Shown here piece after piece: positions 47,712-60,180 of a stretch of DNA of 64,000 nucleotides; position 1 is the first letter of the stretch; the number at the start of each line of letters is the position of its first letter. Source of the stretch: Enoplosus armatus. Taxonomy: Eukaryota; Chordata; Actinopteri; Centrarchiformes; Enoplosidae. The stretch spans positions 23,413,883 to 23,477,882 of the forward strand of contig NC_092193.1 of NCBI RefSeq assembly GCF_043641665.1. Reading direction: 5' to 3'. Under the pieces are notes generated by a model. That model worked only from the letters and a program-made list of their open reading frames with translations. It was not told where the DNA came from and did not search any database. The position numbers and the translations under genes are program-made.

Positions 47712-49180
47712 GTAAGATTTCATTGTCGCTGTACTGTAATCTTCTGTTCATGCTTACCCTTCTCCCATGTTTAACTAAGACTCAAACGTCATGATTGAAA
47801 CTATGTAAAATTTCATGAAAATGGTATGGTGGATTTTTCTACTAGTGTTTTTACTTTCTTATTTCTTGTTTTACTCCAATTTGTTTTAAAATTTCAATTT
47901 GAGTACATTTTAAACAGACAAAAATAGCATTTTTTTTTTTTTTTTTAAATGTGTATTTCATTTTGTAGTCAATTCGAGTACCCATGTCCTGAATTTCGGT
48001 CCTGATGTAGTACAAACAGACTTTCTTCCGAAGGCACCGAGGATATTGAGGTCCTACAGTTGACGTCACAGCCCCCTAACAGCCGCCATACTTGAAAGTC
48101 AAAGAAAAACATGCTAGAAGGTTTGAATTAAAAAAAAAAAAAAATAGAGAGAAATATCCAGAAAGAGAATGGGGTGTGGGGTTGAGAGCTTGCCTACTCA
48201 AAGCCACTTCCATAAAGACGCCTGCTGCGCGGGAAAAAAAAAAGCCGAAACGAAGCTAGATAACCAAGTAGCGCTGCTGGCTAACGTTAGCTCAAGCTGG
48301 ATAACCGACTAAACAAAGAGTGACGGACAGCTAAGGTAACGTTAGCTAGCTAATTCCTTTGTTGTTCTTCACATTTCAATGAACAAATTGATATATGATG
48401 GAGTTGCTAAATCGATTTCATAAGCCTGTACACGTTATGTATACAACATGTAATGCATGCATTAGCTAGCTCTTCTCAAAAGCAGACGAAAACGGGACAA
48501 AACTGACTTTTAAGGATTTTTTTGCTGCTAGTGTTTTACATTAACAAGACAAGGCAGCTGGCTATTTTGCTAGCTTGTAATCCCTAACTAATGCTAGTGT
48601 TAAGGTTTGTGTTTAATAATGATTTAAGTGTTCTCTTACATTGGTGAATATTACATTTAGCGTGACACTGATCACTAGAGTTTGTTCCGATGCATTCTTA
48701 TTGTACTGCTCGGGAAGAACGGGGTAAGGTGAACGCTAATATTCTGATGAGTGTGTGTTCATTTATCGGGTCTATCTTTAGCTATCGTCATTAAAACTTT
48801 AAACTTTAAGTCAACCTGTAAATCACTGGGACGTGCGGACATCTGCGTTTTAAAAGCACGACCCTAACAACTGGATTTCGTGAATTAAAAACAATCGCTT
48901 GAGTTTCACACAGCAGTCTTTATGCAAGCGTTGTTATGATGAGCGGCACATCTGCCGTCTTTGTCACTGAAGCCACGTCAGAATGGTGTGCAGCCTGCAG
49001 CAGGACGGGGGTGTTTCCCCCAACGTTACTCTGATTAGCTAATGAAGGAAGAAACAGATGGCGCTCGCTGCGCGGGATGACCCTGAACTCAAACCAGTTA
49101 GAACCAGAGGTGGACACGACAGTAGCTGCCCACAATGCCTCTGATTCAGTTTGTATTTTCTTTTATTTCAGTGTACTGTT

Positions 49181-49207
49181 GGGGGGCAGGGGGGGGGGGG
49201 GGGGGGG
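49181..49207. repeat. G6-CA-G19 homopolymer
   Basis: A run of 19 G preceded by GGGGGGCA. It can form a G-quadruplex and pairs with the C19 run 230 bases downstream. Confidence 0.95.
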
Positions 49208-49436
49208 CATCCAGTGACAGCTGAATCATGCTGATACATCCTTCTATATATATACCTGCATTTCACTTTGAACATACTGTGTTACAGTTTGTTCTATTAG
49301 CAGACAAAAAAATGCAATGAACTTAGAGTTCTTACAGTATTTTTTGTAAACATTTCCTAAATTTTACAGGACCAATAAATGATGAATGAAATATTAGAGT
49401 GATATAATTCAAAAAGGCTGTTTGTTTTAAAGACAA

Positions 49437-49455
49437 CCCCCCCCCCCCCCCCCCC
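49437..49455. repeat. C19 homopolymer
   Basis: Nineteen consecutive C, complementary to the G19 run at 49189-49207. Confidence 0.95.
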
Positions 49456-50019
49456 ATTGTCACTGTAGACCTGATTTCCTATGGGATGGACAAAAAAAAA
49501 CACATCCTGTGTCCTCCGCATTGACGAATTTGTCAAATTGACTTTTAATCGGATGACTTCAGTATGTTGGTAACTTATACTTTGAAATTGACCTTAAATG
49601 GTTAGTTAAAACCTACTTTGCTATTAGGCGAGTGTACTGTCACCGGCTGAAAACGAATCCATTGCAGTGGATGCAGGGTCCGAAAGGGCCAAACCCAAAT
49701 CCTAGTCTTGAATCAATATCTCCCTCTCAGTAAAATTCTGTGAAGCAACGTAGCCCTGATCCGGCCGCTAAAAGGGAGGCTCGGTTCATCCGCCCCTGAG
49801 AGAGGTGTAATCTTCGGTCTGATCTACAGCAGGAAGCCAGAAATATCACCTTCGTCTAATTAAGCTTTCACAGCTCTGTAAATAGTGAGAGTAATTACAG
49901 TGAGTTGTCGAGGGACTCTGCCGCTCTGCTTTTTTCTGTTGCCTCCTCACACACACACACACACTCTCTCTCTCTGTCTGTTCATGCATGCACTGGCATC
50001 CATTGTCTTAAAATTAGCA

Positions 50020-50047
50020 TACACACACACACACACACACACACACA
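50020..50047. repeat. (AC)n microsatellite
   Basis: About 13 AC units in intron 3; a shorter array is at 49949-49964. Confidence 0.95.
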
Positions 50048-50317
50048 ACTAAAGATGGAGACTTGCTTGAAGCCGGTCTACTTTTTGCTGTAAATATTGT
50101 CATTTGTGTCAGATTTGTTGGTCCCAGTCCAGTTTTTCTTACACCTCAAACTGTTTCGGTTGACTGATCCCAACTCAAGCACAGATTGGTTAGCACCTTG
50201 GAGTCAATGAATGCCAAACTGTTTCTTTATTTGGGATCCGTGACTGCCGTTACGACTGTCGGGTCGTGGTGGCCGCAGGCCAAGCGAGGCAGAAGTCCAA
50301 AGTGCAATGGCCTAGGG

Positions 50318-50855
50318 CAGGGGTATTCAACTAAAATTCGAAGAGGTCCAGTTAGAGAAAATTTCCTCAAGCAAAGGTCGGGAACATCTTAATGTCTAAC
50401 TTGCGTTGTGATTTAGTGTGATTATATATTGAAGTGGCCTAGTAGTTGTATCAACGTCTGCATGTATTCAACAACTGACTGTCAAATCAAATAAAGAAAG
50501 TACAATTCAAAAACATTCTGACAATATTTAATATAACATTGAACTATACAGATATATAATACTGTAGATGTGTATAATGTTCTTCTCTCATTAAGTAAAA
50601 GAAGGGCTGCATTTAAAAATAAAATAGAGAAAATAAATAAAAAATTGTGTATCTTAAGATAAAGTGCTTAATTTAAGAAAAACAAAATAAAGTGTATCAG
50701 CAGCTTGAGTTTCCCTTTTTCCTTGTTAACTGTTTCACATCTTGACTTAACAGTCTCTCTCCCTGTATTGTTCACTCGTCTTATCATCCGTCACTCGCCT
50801 CTCACCTCTCTCGCCTCTCTCTGGACTCGGTCTGTCTGCCTGTTAGTGACCCATG
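50318..50855. mobile_element. hAT-type non-autonomous element with target duplication
   Basis: CAGGGGTATTCAACTAAAATTC is a typical hAT-like terminus. The element is bracketed by GCCTAGGG (50310-50317 and 50856-50863), within an 11-base direct repeat ATGGCCTAGGG. The right end (CATGGGTCACTAAC reversed) matches the left imperfectly. Interior is AT-rich and non-coding. It lies in intron 3. Confidence 0.75.
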
Positions 50856-51881
50856 GCCTAGGGCTAGTGAAAAGGGTATATTGGCAACTGCTAATTCAGA
50901 TCTGACTGGAAGGGCTGAAAGGGTCAGTCGAGAAGAAGTTAGAGAAGATCTGATTGATTCATGAATCAATATTGCATTTGTGGGATATTGGCTAAAGTAC
51001 TATTTTAGTATTAGTTTGGTATTAAAAACCATCGACTACCCATTGAAAGTGAAATTGTAATGTAAGAAATGATCTACTGCCGCCCACAGCTCTTTGGCCA
51101 CTGATATTTAGAGTTGTATTGTCTTGATATATTGGTTGAGAAAATGGGATTATTCATGGCTAAGGTATTACAAAAACTTCTGTCATTCATCCCTCATTAA
51201 TAGCTAGAAAGTGTAGTAGACTGTAGTTCCAATCATGTAATGGTTCGGCTGAATCCCTGAAAGTTAATATAGCATATTCTGTTATATATTTACTACCGCT
51301 CCCAAATCTCGACAACAGCACTACAGACTTGAATGGGAGTTGTGGCGTGCAGAGTATGTACTATGACTACGCATACATATTCACACATCTCTTTCCCTTT
51401 TCCATCTGTTAGGATTCGACTGCCTGACGTCATCTTCGTCGTCTGCTCTGGTTTCAAATCCAAAAGAACCATATCTATGACGCTAAACTCAGCTGGTTTA
51501 TATCCTGGTATTCTGGTACATTGCAACATGTTTTACACGTGCTCTGCTGTGTTCGCGACCGTTGAATTTGAAATGATTCATGAGGCTGTGGTGAGAGAAG
51601 CTATATGCACAATGTCATGGTCAAAAAAAATGACCATAACGTGACTGAACAGCTTGTCCTCATAACAGAAGGTGTGTGTGTGTGTGTGTGGGAGAAAGTT
51701 CTAAAACCTGCGCAGAAGATGATTGGTATTTATCGTAAGTTGCCTTCGCATACAACCGATGACTAAATCCTACACATTCTACATGTATTTCACTTGTCTT
51801 TTTCGCATGGTCATGTACAAAATCACAAGTCTTAAATAGGTTCCTTTTAAAAGAACCTCGTGGGCTCAAGGTGTTCCAGAA

Positions 51882-52368
51882 CATCAGGGGTCGCCAAAGC
51901 TCCATGGGGGTTCGTGAAGCCCTCTTGATTTTAAGGGTGTGAGAACTTTTATACATACTGTAATATACATGCATTGAACTAAGAAGACAACTACATTTAA
52001 GGGTTTACACCTTTAATTATTCATTGTAAAGCCAGGTTGCTTGGACTATAAAAATGTATGTATGATAGTAAAATTACAAGTCATATAAGGATGTAGAATT
52101 GTGTTCCTAAAAATGTATGGAAAAATCCTTCCCTACATTGCAATATCCACAGAATTTTAAACAAATTGCTTCCTGCTGGTATTAATTTAATTGTTCTGTG
52201 CTGTTACTGTTTTTTATGCAGTGAATATAATGAAATATATATAGATATTACAAAACAAATAGACTACCCCCCCCCTTTTTTTTTTTGTAATTGTATGTGG
52301 GTGGGGGTTGTCAGTGGATATACCCTGGCAAAATAGGTTTCCCTTAAGAAAAAGGTTGGGAACCACTG
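51882..52368. mobile_element. hAT-type non-autonomous element in intron 3
   Basis: The left end has CAGGGGTCGCCAAAGC and the right end, reversed, CAGTGGTTCCCAACCTTTTTC, both hAT-like. TTCCAGAA (51874-51881) and TTCTAGAA (52369-52376) flank it as a near-perfect 8-base duplication. The middle is shared with 46340-46690. Confidence 0.7.
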
Positions 52369-52877
52369 TTCTAGAAGAACATTATGCCAAGCTATTGTTC
52401 CAGTACAGCGCAACCTGTGTGTGTAGTTGTGGAACTTCCCTATGTATTGAGATGTATCAGGGTTACTAAGTGTGGCTCCACCAGCCACAGGGGGCTGTGA
52501 GATCATAGTGCACGCACTCAATGGTCACTTGGAACAACTCAGTTCTGCTCTGATCAGAGTGGCTAGCATTGTTAGCATTAGTGCTAACTTTACTAACTCA
52601 GTGCACTGTTACGGACGTCTACATAGTCGGTAGACAAAAAAACAAAAAACATTATTTCAGAAATCTTTAGGGTGCTAGGTCTTTAAATAATATAGTCTCA
52701 TAGAGCTGCTGTGGCGGACAAAGCATTATGTGCAGCAGTCCGTGTGTGTGTGGCTGAACAATAGTGAGGTTTTCCACGTTGGATGGTGGCTGAAATAGAG
52801 CGTCCCAATGTTGACTAAGAAATAAAGAAATAAACCTTGTGTATAACTCTACCTCCCTGTCGTCCCTCTGTCGTCAG

Positions 52878-53073
52878 GATTTCCACGGAGCACTCCCCCA
52901 AACTGCAGATCAGGAGCCACAGTTACCTACGTGCGGTGAGTGAGGTTTCAATCAATAGAAGCCTCGATACCCTGGACCCCAAAACCCTCCTCGACCCCAA
53001 ATCGCTGCTGTCCTCACCCCAATACCGCTCACGCAATGAAAGCTACATGAGGGCCATGAGCACCATCAGTCAG
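52878..53073 (+). CDS. dlgap1: DLGAP1 exon 4 (third and fourth GK-binding repeats)
   Basis: The acceptor is CGTCAG|GATTTCC and the donor CAGTCAG|GTTGGT. The first base completes the codon opened in exon 3 and 65 full codons follow, leaving phase 0. The product reads ISTEHSPKLQIRSHSYLRAVSEV...INRSLDTLDP and ends RSRNESYMRAMSTISQ, which is the DLGAP1 order and distinguishes it from DLGAP3 and DLGAP4. It holds two more basic SY-A repeats (SHSYLRAVSEV and NESYMRAMSTI). Compared with mammalian SLDSLDPAGLLTSPKF the fish has a small duplication, DPKTLLDPKSLLSSPQY. At 196 bases the exon cannot be skipped alone without a frameshift. Confidence 0.96.
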
Positions 53074-55091
53074 GTTGGTTGCCAACACTGCTGCCTTTAT
53101 CTTTACAGTATGCCCCACCCAATCATTTCACCATGAATTCAGACTGGCTTGGATGGGTGTGATGGTGTTTGAACTCATTTTCATGCACTCTGCTGTGGAA
53201 TGGAATATGCGGGGAGGGGTCTATACCAGATTGAAGACCTAATGGCGCATTATATAATGGGTGACCAGTTGTATTTCTTCCTCTTCAGTGTCTTTTAAAG
53301 GGCGGGTTCACTGTTTTCCAACCCAGAAAACAATCGCAACTCAAGGTCCACTTTCTGAGCTTTTGACCATATCAAACGATTGTCATCAGTTGCCAAGGGT
53401 CTGTAGATGTTCAAACTTTCCATGACAGAATGGGATAGTTTGCACTGTGCCCCCCCCTCCCTTACTGTCGTTCCAATGGAGGAAGTATACGGCATTCAAA
53501 ACTCTAGCGGACACCACTACACCTATGGTTATGCCTATCGTAAACGACCGGACGTGGATTCATCCGCCGCTGAGAATAGTCCCCAACAAATGAACAGTTT
53601 CCTCCTGTTGTGGTAACGTTTGTTTAAAGCTGTAGTGTCCAGCAGTTTTAGAAATTCGCTGAGCTCATTTGCGGTAACTTTGGAATGATTTTTTCTTGAC
53701 TAAATAACCCCACCGCAGCAGCTGTGAATGGCTCCGTTCTACTGTACCTAATAATGAACTTTGCTATGCACGTCCTCCTGGCAGGCCGCTGTTTAAAGCT
53801 TTTCTTCAAAGCTACAGCACATGAAATAAAGCTGTGCCCAATAAGCCTTCATTTGTCCCACCTTAACCTCACCTTGAACCTCCACTTGTATTACCCATCC
53901 TGAACCTGTTCCTAATTACCATTACCATACTGAATTGCCTCTATTAACTGTTCTAATATCCTCCTCTGCATGGATCTAACCATAAAAACCCTGTTAAACT
54001 ACTTATACCTTTGTCTTGCAAGTTGAGATCCATTCAATTACAATTTGTTTTCAGTTTGAGTCAGTGTGAAAATTAAGCTCAGTGATTGGAAAAGAGAAAG
54101 AACGGGGGCATAAAAATGACAAATAGAATCCCCCAAAAAATGGGACATTGACACCATAGTTGAAAGACCTTGTAGTAGAAACATTGTCTTGACTTAAAAA
54201 TCCTGGCTGGATGGTGGCTATAGAACAATAAGGGCTCCTATTTTCCTGCCAGCGCCGAGCCAAGCTTTGTTTGCATCTGCACCTGTTCTTAATGGTCGCT
54301 TCCTGACACCAAACAAGCATGTTGGAAACATGTGGGAGGAGGGGGGGAGGGGGGGGGCGATGAGGCCGTGTTTATGCTGATTAGGTGGCACAGTGCAATG
54401 GTAGTGCTCCTTTTTGCGCTGAAACCTGTTCAGACAACCTCCTATCTCAAAGACAAACGCACAAACCATCCAAACGCATTTCTTTATGTGGCCGAGGAAG
54501 AGGAGTCTCACCAATAATGTCATCCACACGAGTGTGACCTGGAGGAATGTCTACACTGATGCACTGTTTCATTTGCTATATCGTGATATATCATGTTTGC
54601 TGGACGTCAAAGAAATACATTGAGGCTTTTCAAATACGTAGAGGAAGAGGAAAAACTGCAGAGTTTAAATGTAATAATTAGCTTTTATTAATGGTTTTTA
54701 AAACGTGGATATAAACACACAATATTTCCTGATTGAGAGGTCAATCCTCCCCCCTCTCTCAAACTGGCTGAACACTTGAGAGCCTCGCGAAGGCAGGTCA
54801 ACTTGGGAACAGAGGCGAATGCGTCCCCCCCACGTAGACGTGAATGAGAAGCCGGTTCCCAGCTCCACCCTCCTGTGGTGGGCAGACTCCCTGCCCATTA
54901 GCACCATGTGGTGACAAAGGCTGCAGTTCTACCCACAATGGTGGACACAGACCCCTGTAACAGCCCCAGCCCTGATCCATTGCAACAGCAGCAAGCCTTA
55001 CCCACTGTGCTGGCTGTCGTAGCTCCACCCCTTTGACGGTGGCTTGTAGCTCTGCCCCTTTGACACCAAACTTTTCCCCACATGGCAGACC
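53074..55091. other. DLGAP1 intron 4, 5' part
   Basis: Donor GTTGGT. If unspliced the frame continues for 21 residues to a stop at 53134. 53290-53640 (AAAGGGCGGGTTCACTG ... TTTAAAGCTGTAGTGTCCAG) may be another repeat, ends not settled. Confidence 0.55.
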
Positions 55092-55490
55092 CAGCCCAGA
55101 CCACAGACAGTATATAAAGATGGACGACGCGTCTCCCACTTCCTCCCAAAGCCAAACTCTCCCGTATATGGCCGCTGCCATCTTGCACTGGTGATGTAAT
55201 TTGGAGCCAAAGTCTGCACAGTGGTTTATTTATAGCATCAAATAACTAATTCAAACCAAAATTATCAGAAAAATGAACATGTGAACAAACATCAGCATGA
55301 TAAGAACTACCTAAAATGACAGAAACCATATTTGGGAAAAATGTATTTGATGTGTACTTTTTTTAGTCTGGCCCATGTCCCATCTGCTAACATGGAGGGG
55401 GCGGGGCTTATGACCTATACTATGCAGCCAGCCACCGGGTGGAGTGGGGGGGCGATCAAGACATTTTGACTTCACTTTCGTGACAGCATC
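55092..55490 (+). mobile_element. TATATAAAGATGG repeat family, copy 3
   Basis: Shares CAGTATATAAAGATGG, GCATCAAATAACTAATT, CAGCATGATAAGAACT and GCAGCCAGCCACC with 38507-38870, plus about 45 extra bases (GGGGGCGGGGCTTATGACC). The right inverted end is not clear. It lies in intron 4, 350 bases before exon 5. Confidence 0.75.
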
Positions 55491-55843
55491 AAGCCCTCAA
55501 GCAAACCTCACTGAAACGTTCAAAAATCCACCTCAATCAAACACTGCATACAAAGTGGTGCCTGAAAATGGTCAAATGGTCAAAAGGGGGTTTTTGCAGA
55601 CCAAGAGCAAAGTGCCAGTATACATGCCCACCGAGGAATCATGCAGTTGCCAGCAAGCAAGCCCTCATTAATGTCTTTTTGGTGCAGCTTAAACTTTGAC
55701 GTACAATAGTGTGCCTCTTTTTTTTTAAATATGTGATGTGTTTTGACTGATAATAGTCTGGAAGTTTCTCCAAGGCCCACCCTCGTCATTGTCCCCTCTT
55801 CCCCTTTCTCTCTCTGTTCTAACTCTGCCTGCTCCTCCTCCAG

Positions 55844-56126
55844 CTGAGTGAGGTGGAGGTGAACGGGCAGATCGAGCAGGTGTGCGAGCAGGTCTACAGC
55901 GAGATGCAGGCCCAGGCCATGGAGGCTGCCATGGACAGCATGGACACCATGGACACCCTGCCCATGCCGGGATGCTTCCGAATGCGAAGCCACAGCTACG
56001 TGAGGGCGATCGACCAGGGCTGTGCCGGCGAGGAGGAAGGAGAGGGAGGGAGGCCCCTGCTCCTGTTGCCGTCCTCCCCGCCACGCACATCGGCCACCAC
56101 CGTCAGGACCATCCAGAGCAGCACAG
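55844..56126 (+). CDS. dlgap1: DLGAP1 exon 5 (fifth GK-binding repeat)
   Basis: The acceptor is CTCCTCCAG|CTGAGT after a C/T-rich tract and the donor GCACAG|GTAGGG. It encodes LSEVEVNGQIEQVCEQVYSE, then PMPGCFRMRSHSYVRAI and SPPRTSATTVRTIQSST, collinear with mammalian VSEMEVNGQFESVCESV... . It contains the fifth basic repeat (RMRSHSYVRAI). Where mammals have EALDLPMPG this protein has a Met-Asp-Ser/Thr insertion made of repeated ATGGACASC codons (about 55917-55958), and the segment after CAG is acidic and Gly/Glu rich. It leaves phase 1 with a single G, which fits the Val that follows in the family. The next exon (TTYKKTPPPVPPR in the family) is not found before 64000, so the gene runs off the window. 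Confidence 0.95.
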
Positions 56127-59100
56127 GTAGGGCGCTACGAGGCAGAAATGGATGTTCAAGTCTGAATGTATGCATGTGTCTTTATTCCTTGTAAACACAG
56201 GTGTGTCCAAACTTCATGCAAAGGGGGCCACATGGGGACAGGACTATAGTCCTGGGCCATGAGCCAGACTATGTTAATGAGTGAGTTTTACACTTGAATC
56301 TGCTGTAAGATGATTTCCATGGAGGTGACTGTCGGTCACATACGTCCCCAGTTTATATATACGGGTATGTAGGCGTTTGGGAAACGGCCTTAGTGGCCTC
56401 ACTTGTTGCAGGCTGTGCTCGAGCTGTACATGATGCAGGGGTGTAGTGGGTGAACATGGGGCTGGTGGTGTAATTTGTGTACCAGACGATGCATGCACAT
56501 AGTTATGTAACCATTGTGTACGTTGCTCCGAAATATAACACAGCATTGGTAAATAATCCCGACATGTATGCAGCTGTGATTTGCAACAATAATAAATCTG
56601 TTTCTGCTGGCTGTGATGGAGTAGCACAAGATGAAGGGTCTGTACTTTGGCTCCCTTCCTCAGTTGCAGAATTGCCGGGTGGTGCAGTGTTGTGTGGCTG
56701 TGGCTGTCCCAGATATTTCCCAAGAGCATCTAGAAAGTTATGTAATGGATATATGTTGGCATAATAATCATAAATGCGTGTCTACACACTAGATTGGTGC
56801 AAAACCCCAATCTGGTGGGTGAGCGCTGTGTGTGATGTACACCAGCAGTACAGGAATGTTGGGCCTACGGTGGAGGGGTGTGGTAGCTCTGTTACATTGT
56901 GGTGGTGGTGGGGGGGGGCATTTCTAACCTGAATGGGATGACAGTACCTTCAATAATTGCACCTAGCATAGGATTCCACTTCTCCATAACACTGAAGACT
57001 TTTCTAGAGACGAGGACCGCCACCGAACCTGGAATAACATTACAGGAAAGGTTCATTTCAGCTAATAAACTGGGACCTACACACACACATACACATCCTT
57101 GTAGGGATATTTGAGGAACTGTTCTGTCGTCAAAGTTGTGACAGAGTCTGCGGGGTCACAGGTAACATCCTCAGCTGCCCTCAAATGGATCCTCCCCCTC
57201 CAGACGAGGTGTCTTTGACGGTCTATTCATTGGCATATAGGAGCTGCATAGGGAACAGCGGATGTGCAGACATCAAAGTCTTTTACAGAACACAATACCC
57301 TGGACAGCTTTTTTAATGAAACCCAAGCGCATGAGACAAACAGGTCGCAACATGTACTTCTGATGAGGCTTCCTCTGCAGTCCTCATGGTGGTGGTGGGC
57401 TGCTCTGGCAGGCAACATCCCTTGTTGCAGGTAACTGCGGTGATGTGCTGGCCTGTATGCAGGAAAACAGTCACAGTTTACATCATCTCAAATGAGCAGT
57501 AGAAAAAAAAAAACGTGGCCTTTAACAGCAAACAATAATTCCATAGGAAACATGTCTGTGTATGGAAGCAAATGTGTAAGACCAGAACCTTTCTCCTATC
57601 GAAACAATGTAGACCACTGGTTTATCAGGGATCAGTTGAAACCTCATTTTGTTCTTCTTTTTAATCTGGACAGCAGTTTTTTTTTTTTACTGTAGATTAC
57701 ACGAGGGGATAACTCTGTTTACGGGAGGGAACTCTTTTGGGGTTAAAAAAAAAAAGTCTTTATTCTATTTTGCTCGCTTGAGTCTGACAGCTATTCTAAA
57801 TGGGCGGATGACGATGTACACATTTTAACAGTGGAAATGGGGAAACACTGCACAGCTTTGTGCCCACCTCATTAAATAACACAAGTTGTGTCATCCCACG
57901 ACATGACAGTGTAATCATACTGATTTATACATGGTCTTTGTATGGGTTAGTTCAGTGGCTAACTCAGCCACACAGTAAGCATTGCCGTGCGCTCAGAGGC
58001 TCACAGTCCAACACGGCGTCATGCAGTTGCGCACACAACGGGAGAAAGAATTAAAAATGAAAAAAAAATTGAAATGCTTCGGGTTGCAGTAACGTGCATA
58101 ACTGCTCTCTACAATCTGCTGGGCCCTGTAACAATGAACCAGAAATCTCACAGAGTATAATAATCTTGTAAAAAGCCAGTAAAGAAAAAAAAAAGGCTGT
58201 CTTCATGCATGGTATTTAGATGAGAACATGGCAGAGTGGACGCCAAAGGGGGCTTACTGTAGTGTCGGGCTGTTTGGCATTAGGATTGTCTTCATTTCAC
58301 AGTGCTCAGCTGGAGATGGCCTACATTTGCAGCTCCTCTGGGGATTTTTATACAGTTAAGCAAGAGCATACATGGACACACACACACACGCACGCCCGCT
58401 TGTGCGCGCGTATGTATATATTATTCACTCATGCACGCTCACACATTCTTCTTCTGTCTTCACAGCACAGTAGATGATCAGCTCCATTTCTACGTGACTG
58501 GAGATTGTGCTGATAAACGTTGGTCCAATGTCCACTGAGTCATCCGCTCAGGCCTGCTGGCCGACTGAATTATCACCACAGGACTTAAGCAGCTTCATTT
58601 GGCATTTTGATTTGATATTGACGCATTCGATTGATATTTTCGCTGTATTTGATCAAGCACGAGTTCCTACCCACAAGGCAAGTAAACACAAGAGGAAAAC
58701 AATGCCGTCTGCCCGGAAAAGACAACTTGATCAGATGACAGAAGATCCCGCGTGCCCACCTGTGTAGATGTTTCATCTTGTTTGTGGTTGCTAGTGAGAG
58801 GAAATGTCATTGACCAAGCGGCATTTAGCCTGCCACAAAACCGCAACACTGTGCATGAACGTCATCGATCTGCTGTGTAGAAAACATTCCTGTTGACTGC
58901 TGGTCAGTGACACTCATGCCGTTTGGTTATACCTTACAACAAGTTTGGAGTCTAATGTTTTATTTTCTTGTGTGTGTTCTCAAAGGGAGTTTGCATGGCG
59001 CAGTCCAAAGAAAACAAAATCAACACGTTATATCTTATGCATGTTCATATTAAATTCACAGTAAAAAATGTAAGCCCTATAATACAAGGCAAACATATTA

Positions 59101-60164
59101 GACAAACAAATAGAAACTGAGGGCAATAAATCTTCAAAAAGATTAAATTAGTTGGCTGGAGAAAGATTTGGTGAAATTGAGTCCTCAGAATATATCTAGT
59201 TGAAAGATTACGTCCCACACAAGGCCAAAATTGAAGCAAATTGGGATTTAAATTGGATGATTTGACTTGGGTGTTGACAGAGCAGTCCATTAGAGCTGGA
59301 TCGGTGGAGCTTGTCTCATCATGCATGTTAAAGAAAGGTTTCCTGCTGCAGTTCTCAGCCGACGTCCTTGACAGGAGAGAGAGCAGTGTAATAGCCGAAG
59401 CGTAATGACGCCTGCGGTTAATGAGGGAGAACGAGTAAAGATCAGCCTCAGAGAGACGAAAGACAGACAGAGGTTATTAATACGGCATGAAAACACACAC
59501 TGGGACACAAAAATGAGGATCCACCACCGAGACAGAATAATGAATGCCAACGTGACTAAGAGTGAGTGAGATGGGCAGGAGTCGGAGGTTTCAATAGCAA
59601 AGTGCAACTTGAATGAGGTCGGTCTGAGTTAAGAAGCGCAGGAGGCTGAAGAGACGTGTAAGCCCAGTTAATCGCCTCCTCTCGTCGTGCCCCCTCACGG
59701 ATCCAACTTCCCCACCAGTCCTCTCTGTGTTCTCCATCCGGCTGCCACTGCCATGTCACTCGCTCCATATTCACATACAGAAAAGAGATTAGCCTTCATG
59801 TAACATGCTGTAAAAAGCCTTTTCGGAATGCTTTGATGTCGTACCTTTGTTGCATGTGGTCTCCCACCGTTGTGCTCTGTCAGAGAAAGGCAAAAAGGTC
59901 GCTGTATGTATGTATTGTATAGTTTAATATGTGCGCACACTCAATACACCCAGTAAAAACCAATGCAGCGCACTTCCTCCCTTCATGAGGTCCTGATGTT
60001 CAGTTTTTGTTGAAACTGTTTTAGACAGGTGTTGGCTCATTTTGGCCACCTCATTTATATCAATGAGAGATGACTAAATACGTTAGATTTAGCTCGGTAT
60101 ACCTAGCCAAACAGGCAACCAAGTGTATATTTCAGTGTTTCTTTACTGTGGTGGGCAGGGCCGG
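56127..60164. other. DLGAP1 intron 5, 5' part
   Basis: Donor GTAGGG. No family-like exon. A strong-looking acceptor at 58465 is followed by a stop in the required phase. T- and A-runs at 57670, 57745 and 58184; short AC arrays at 57079 and 58378. Confidence 0.6.
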
Positions 60165-60180
60165 ATTAACCCACCGACGC

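Larger units (their letters stand above)
47712..50309. other. first part of DLGAP1 intron 3
   Basis: Donor GTAAGA. Contains a GCTAACGTTAGCT-rich segment (48280-48350), G19 and C19 runs and the AC arrays. No coding features. Confidence 0.6.

Noticed and set aside
55580..56090. Minus-strand frames of 121 and 137 codons opposite exon 5
   Set aside because: They mirror the constrained plus-strand coding exon and have no independent features.
58466..58538. Candidate DLGAP1 exon after the acceptor CTTCTGTCTTCACAG
   Set aside because: In the required phase it hits TAG at once; using the next AG gives 20 residues to a stop, no donor and no resemblance to the expected SSCITTYKK.
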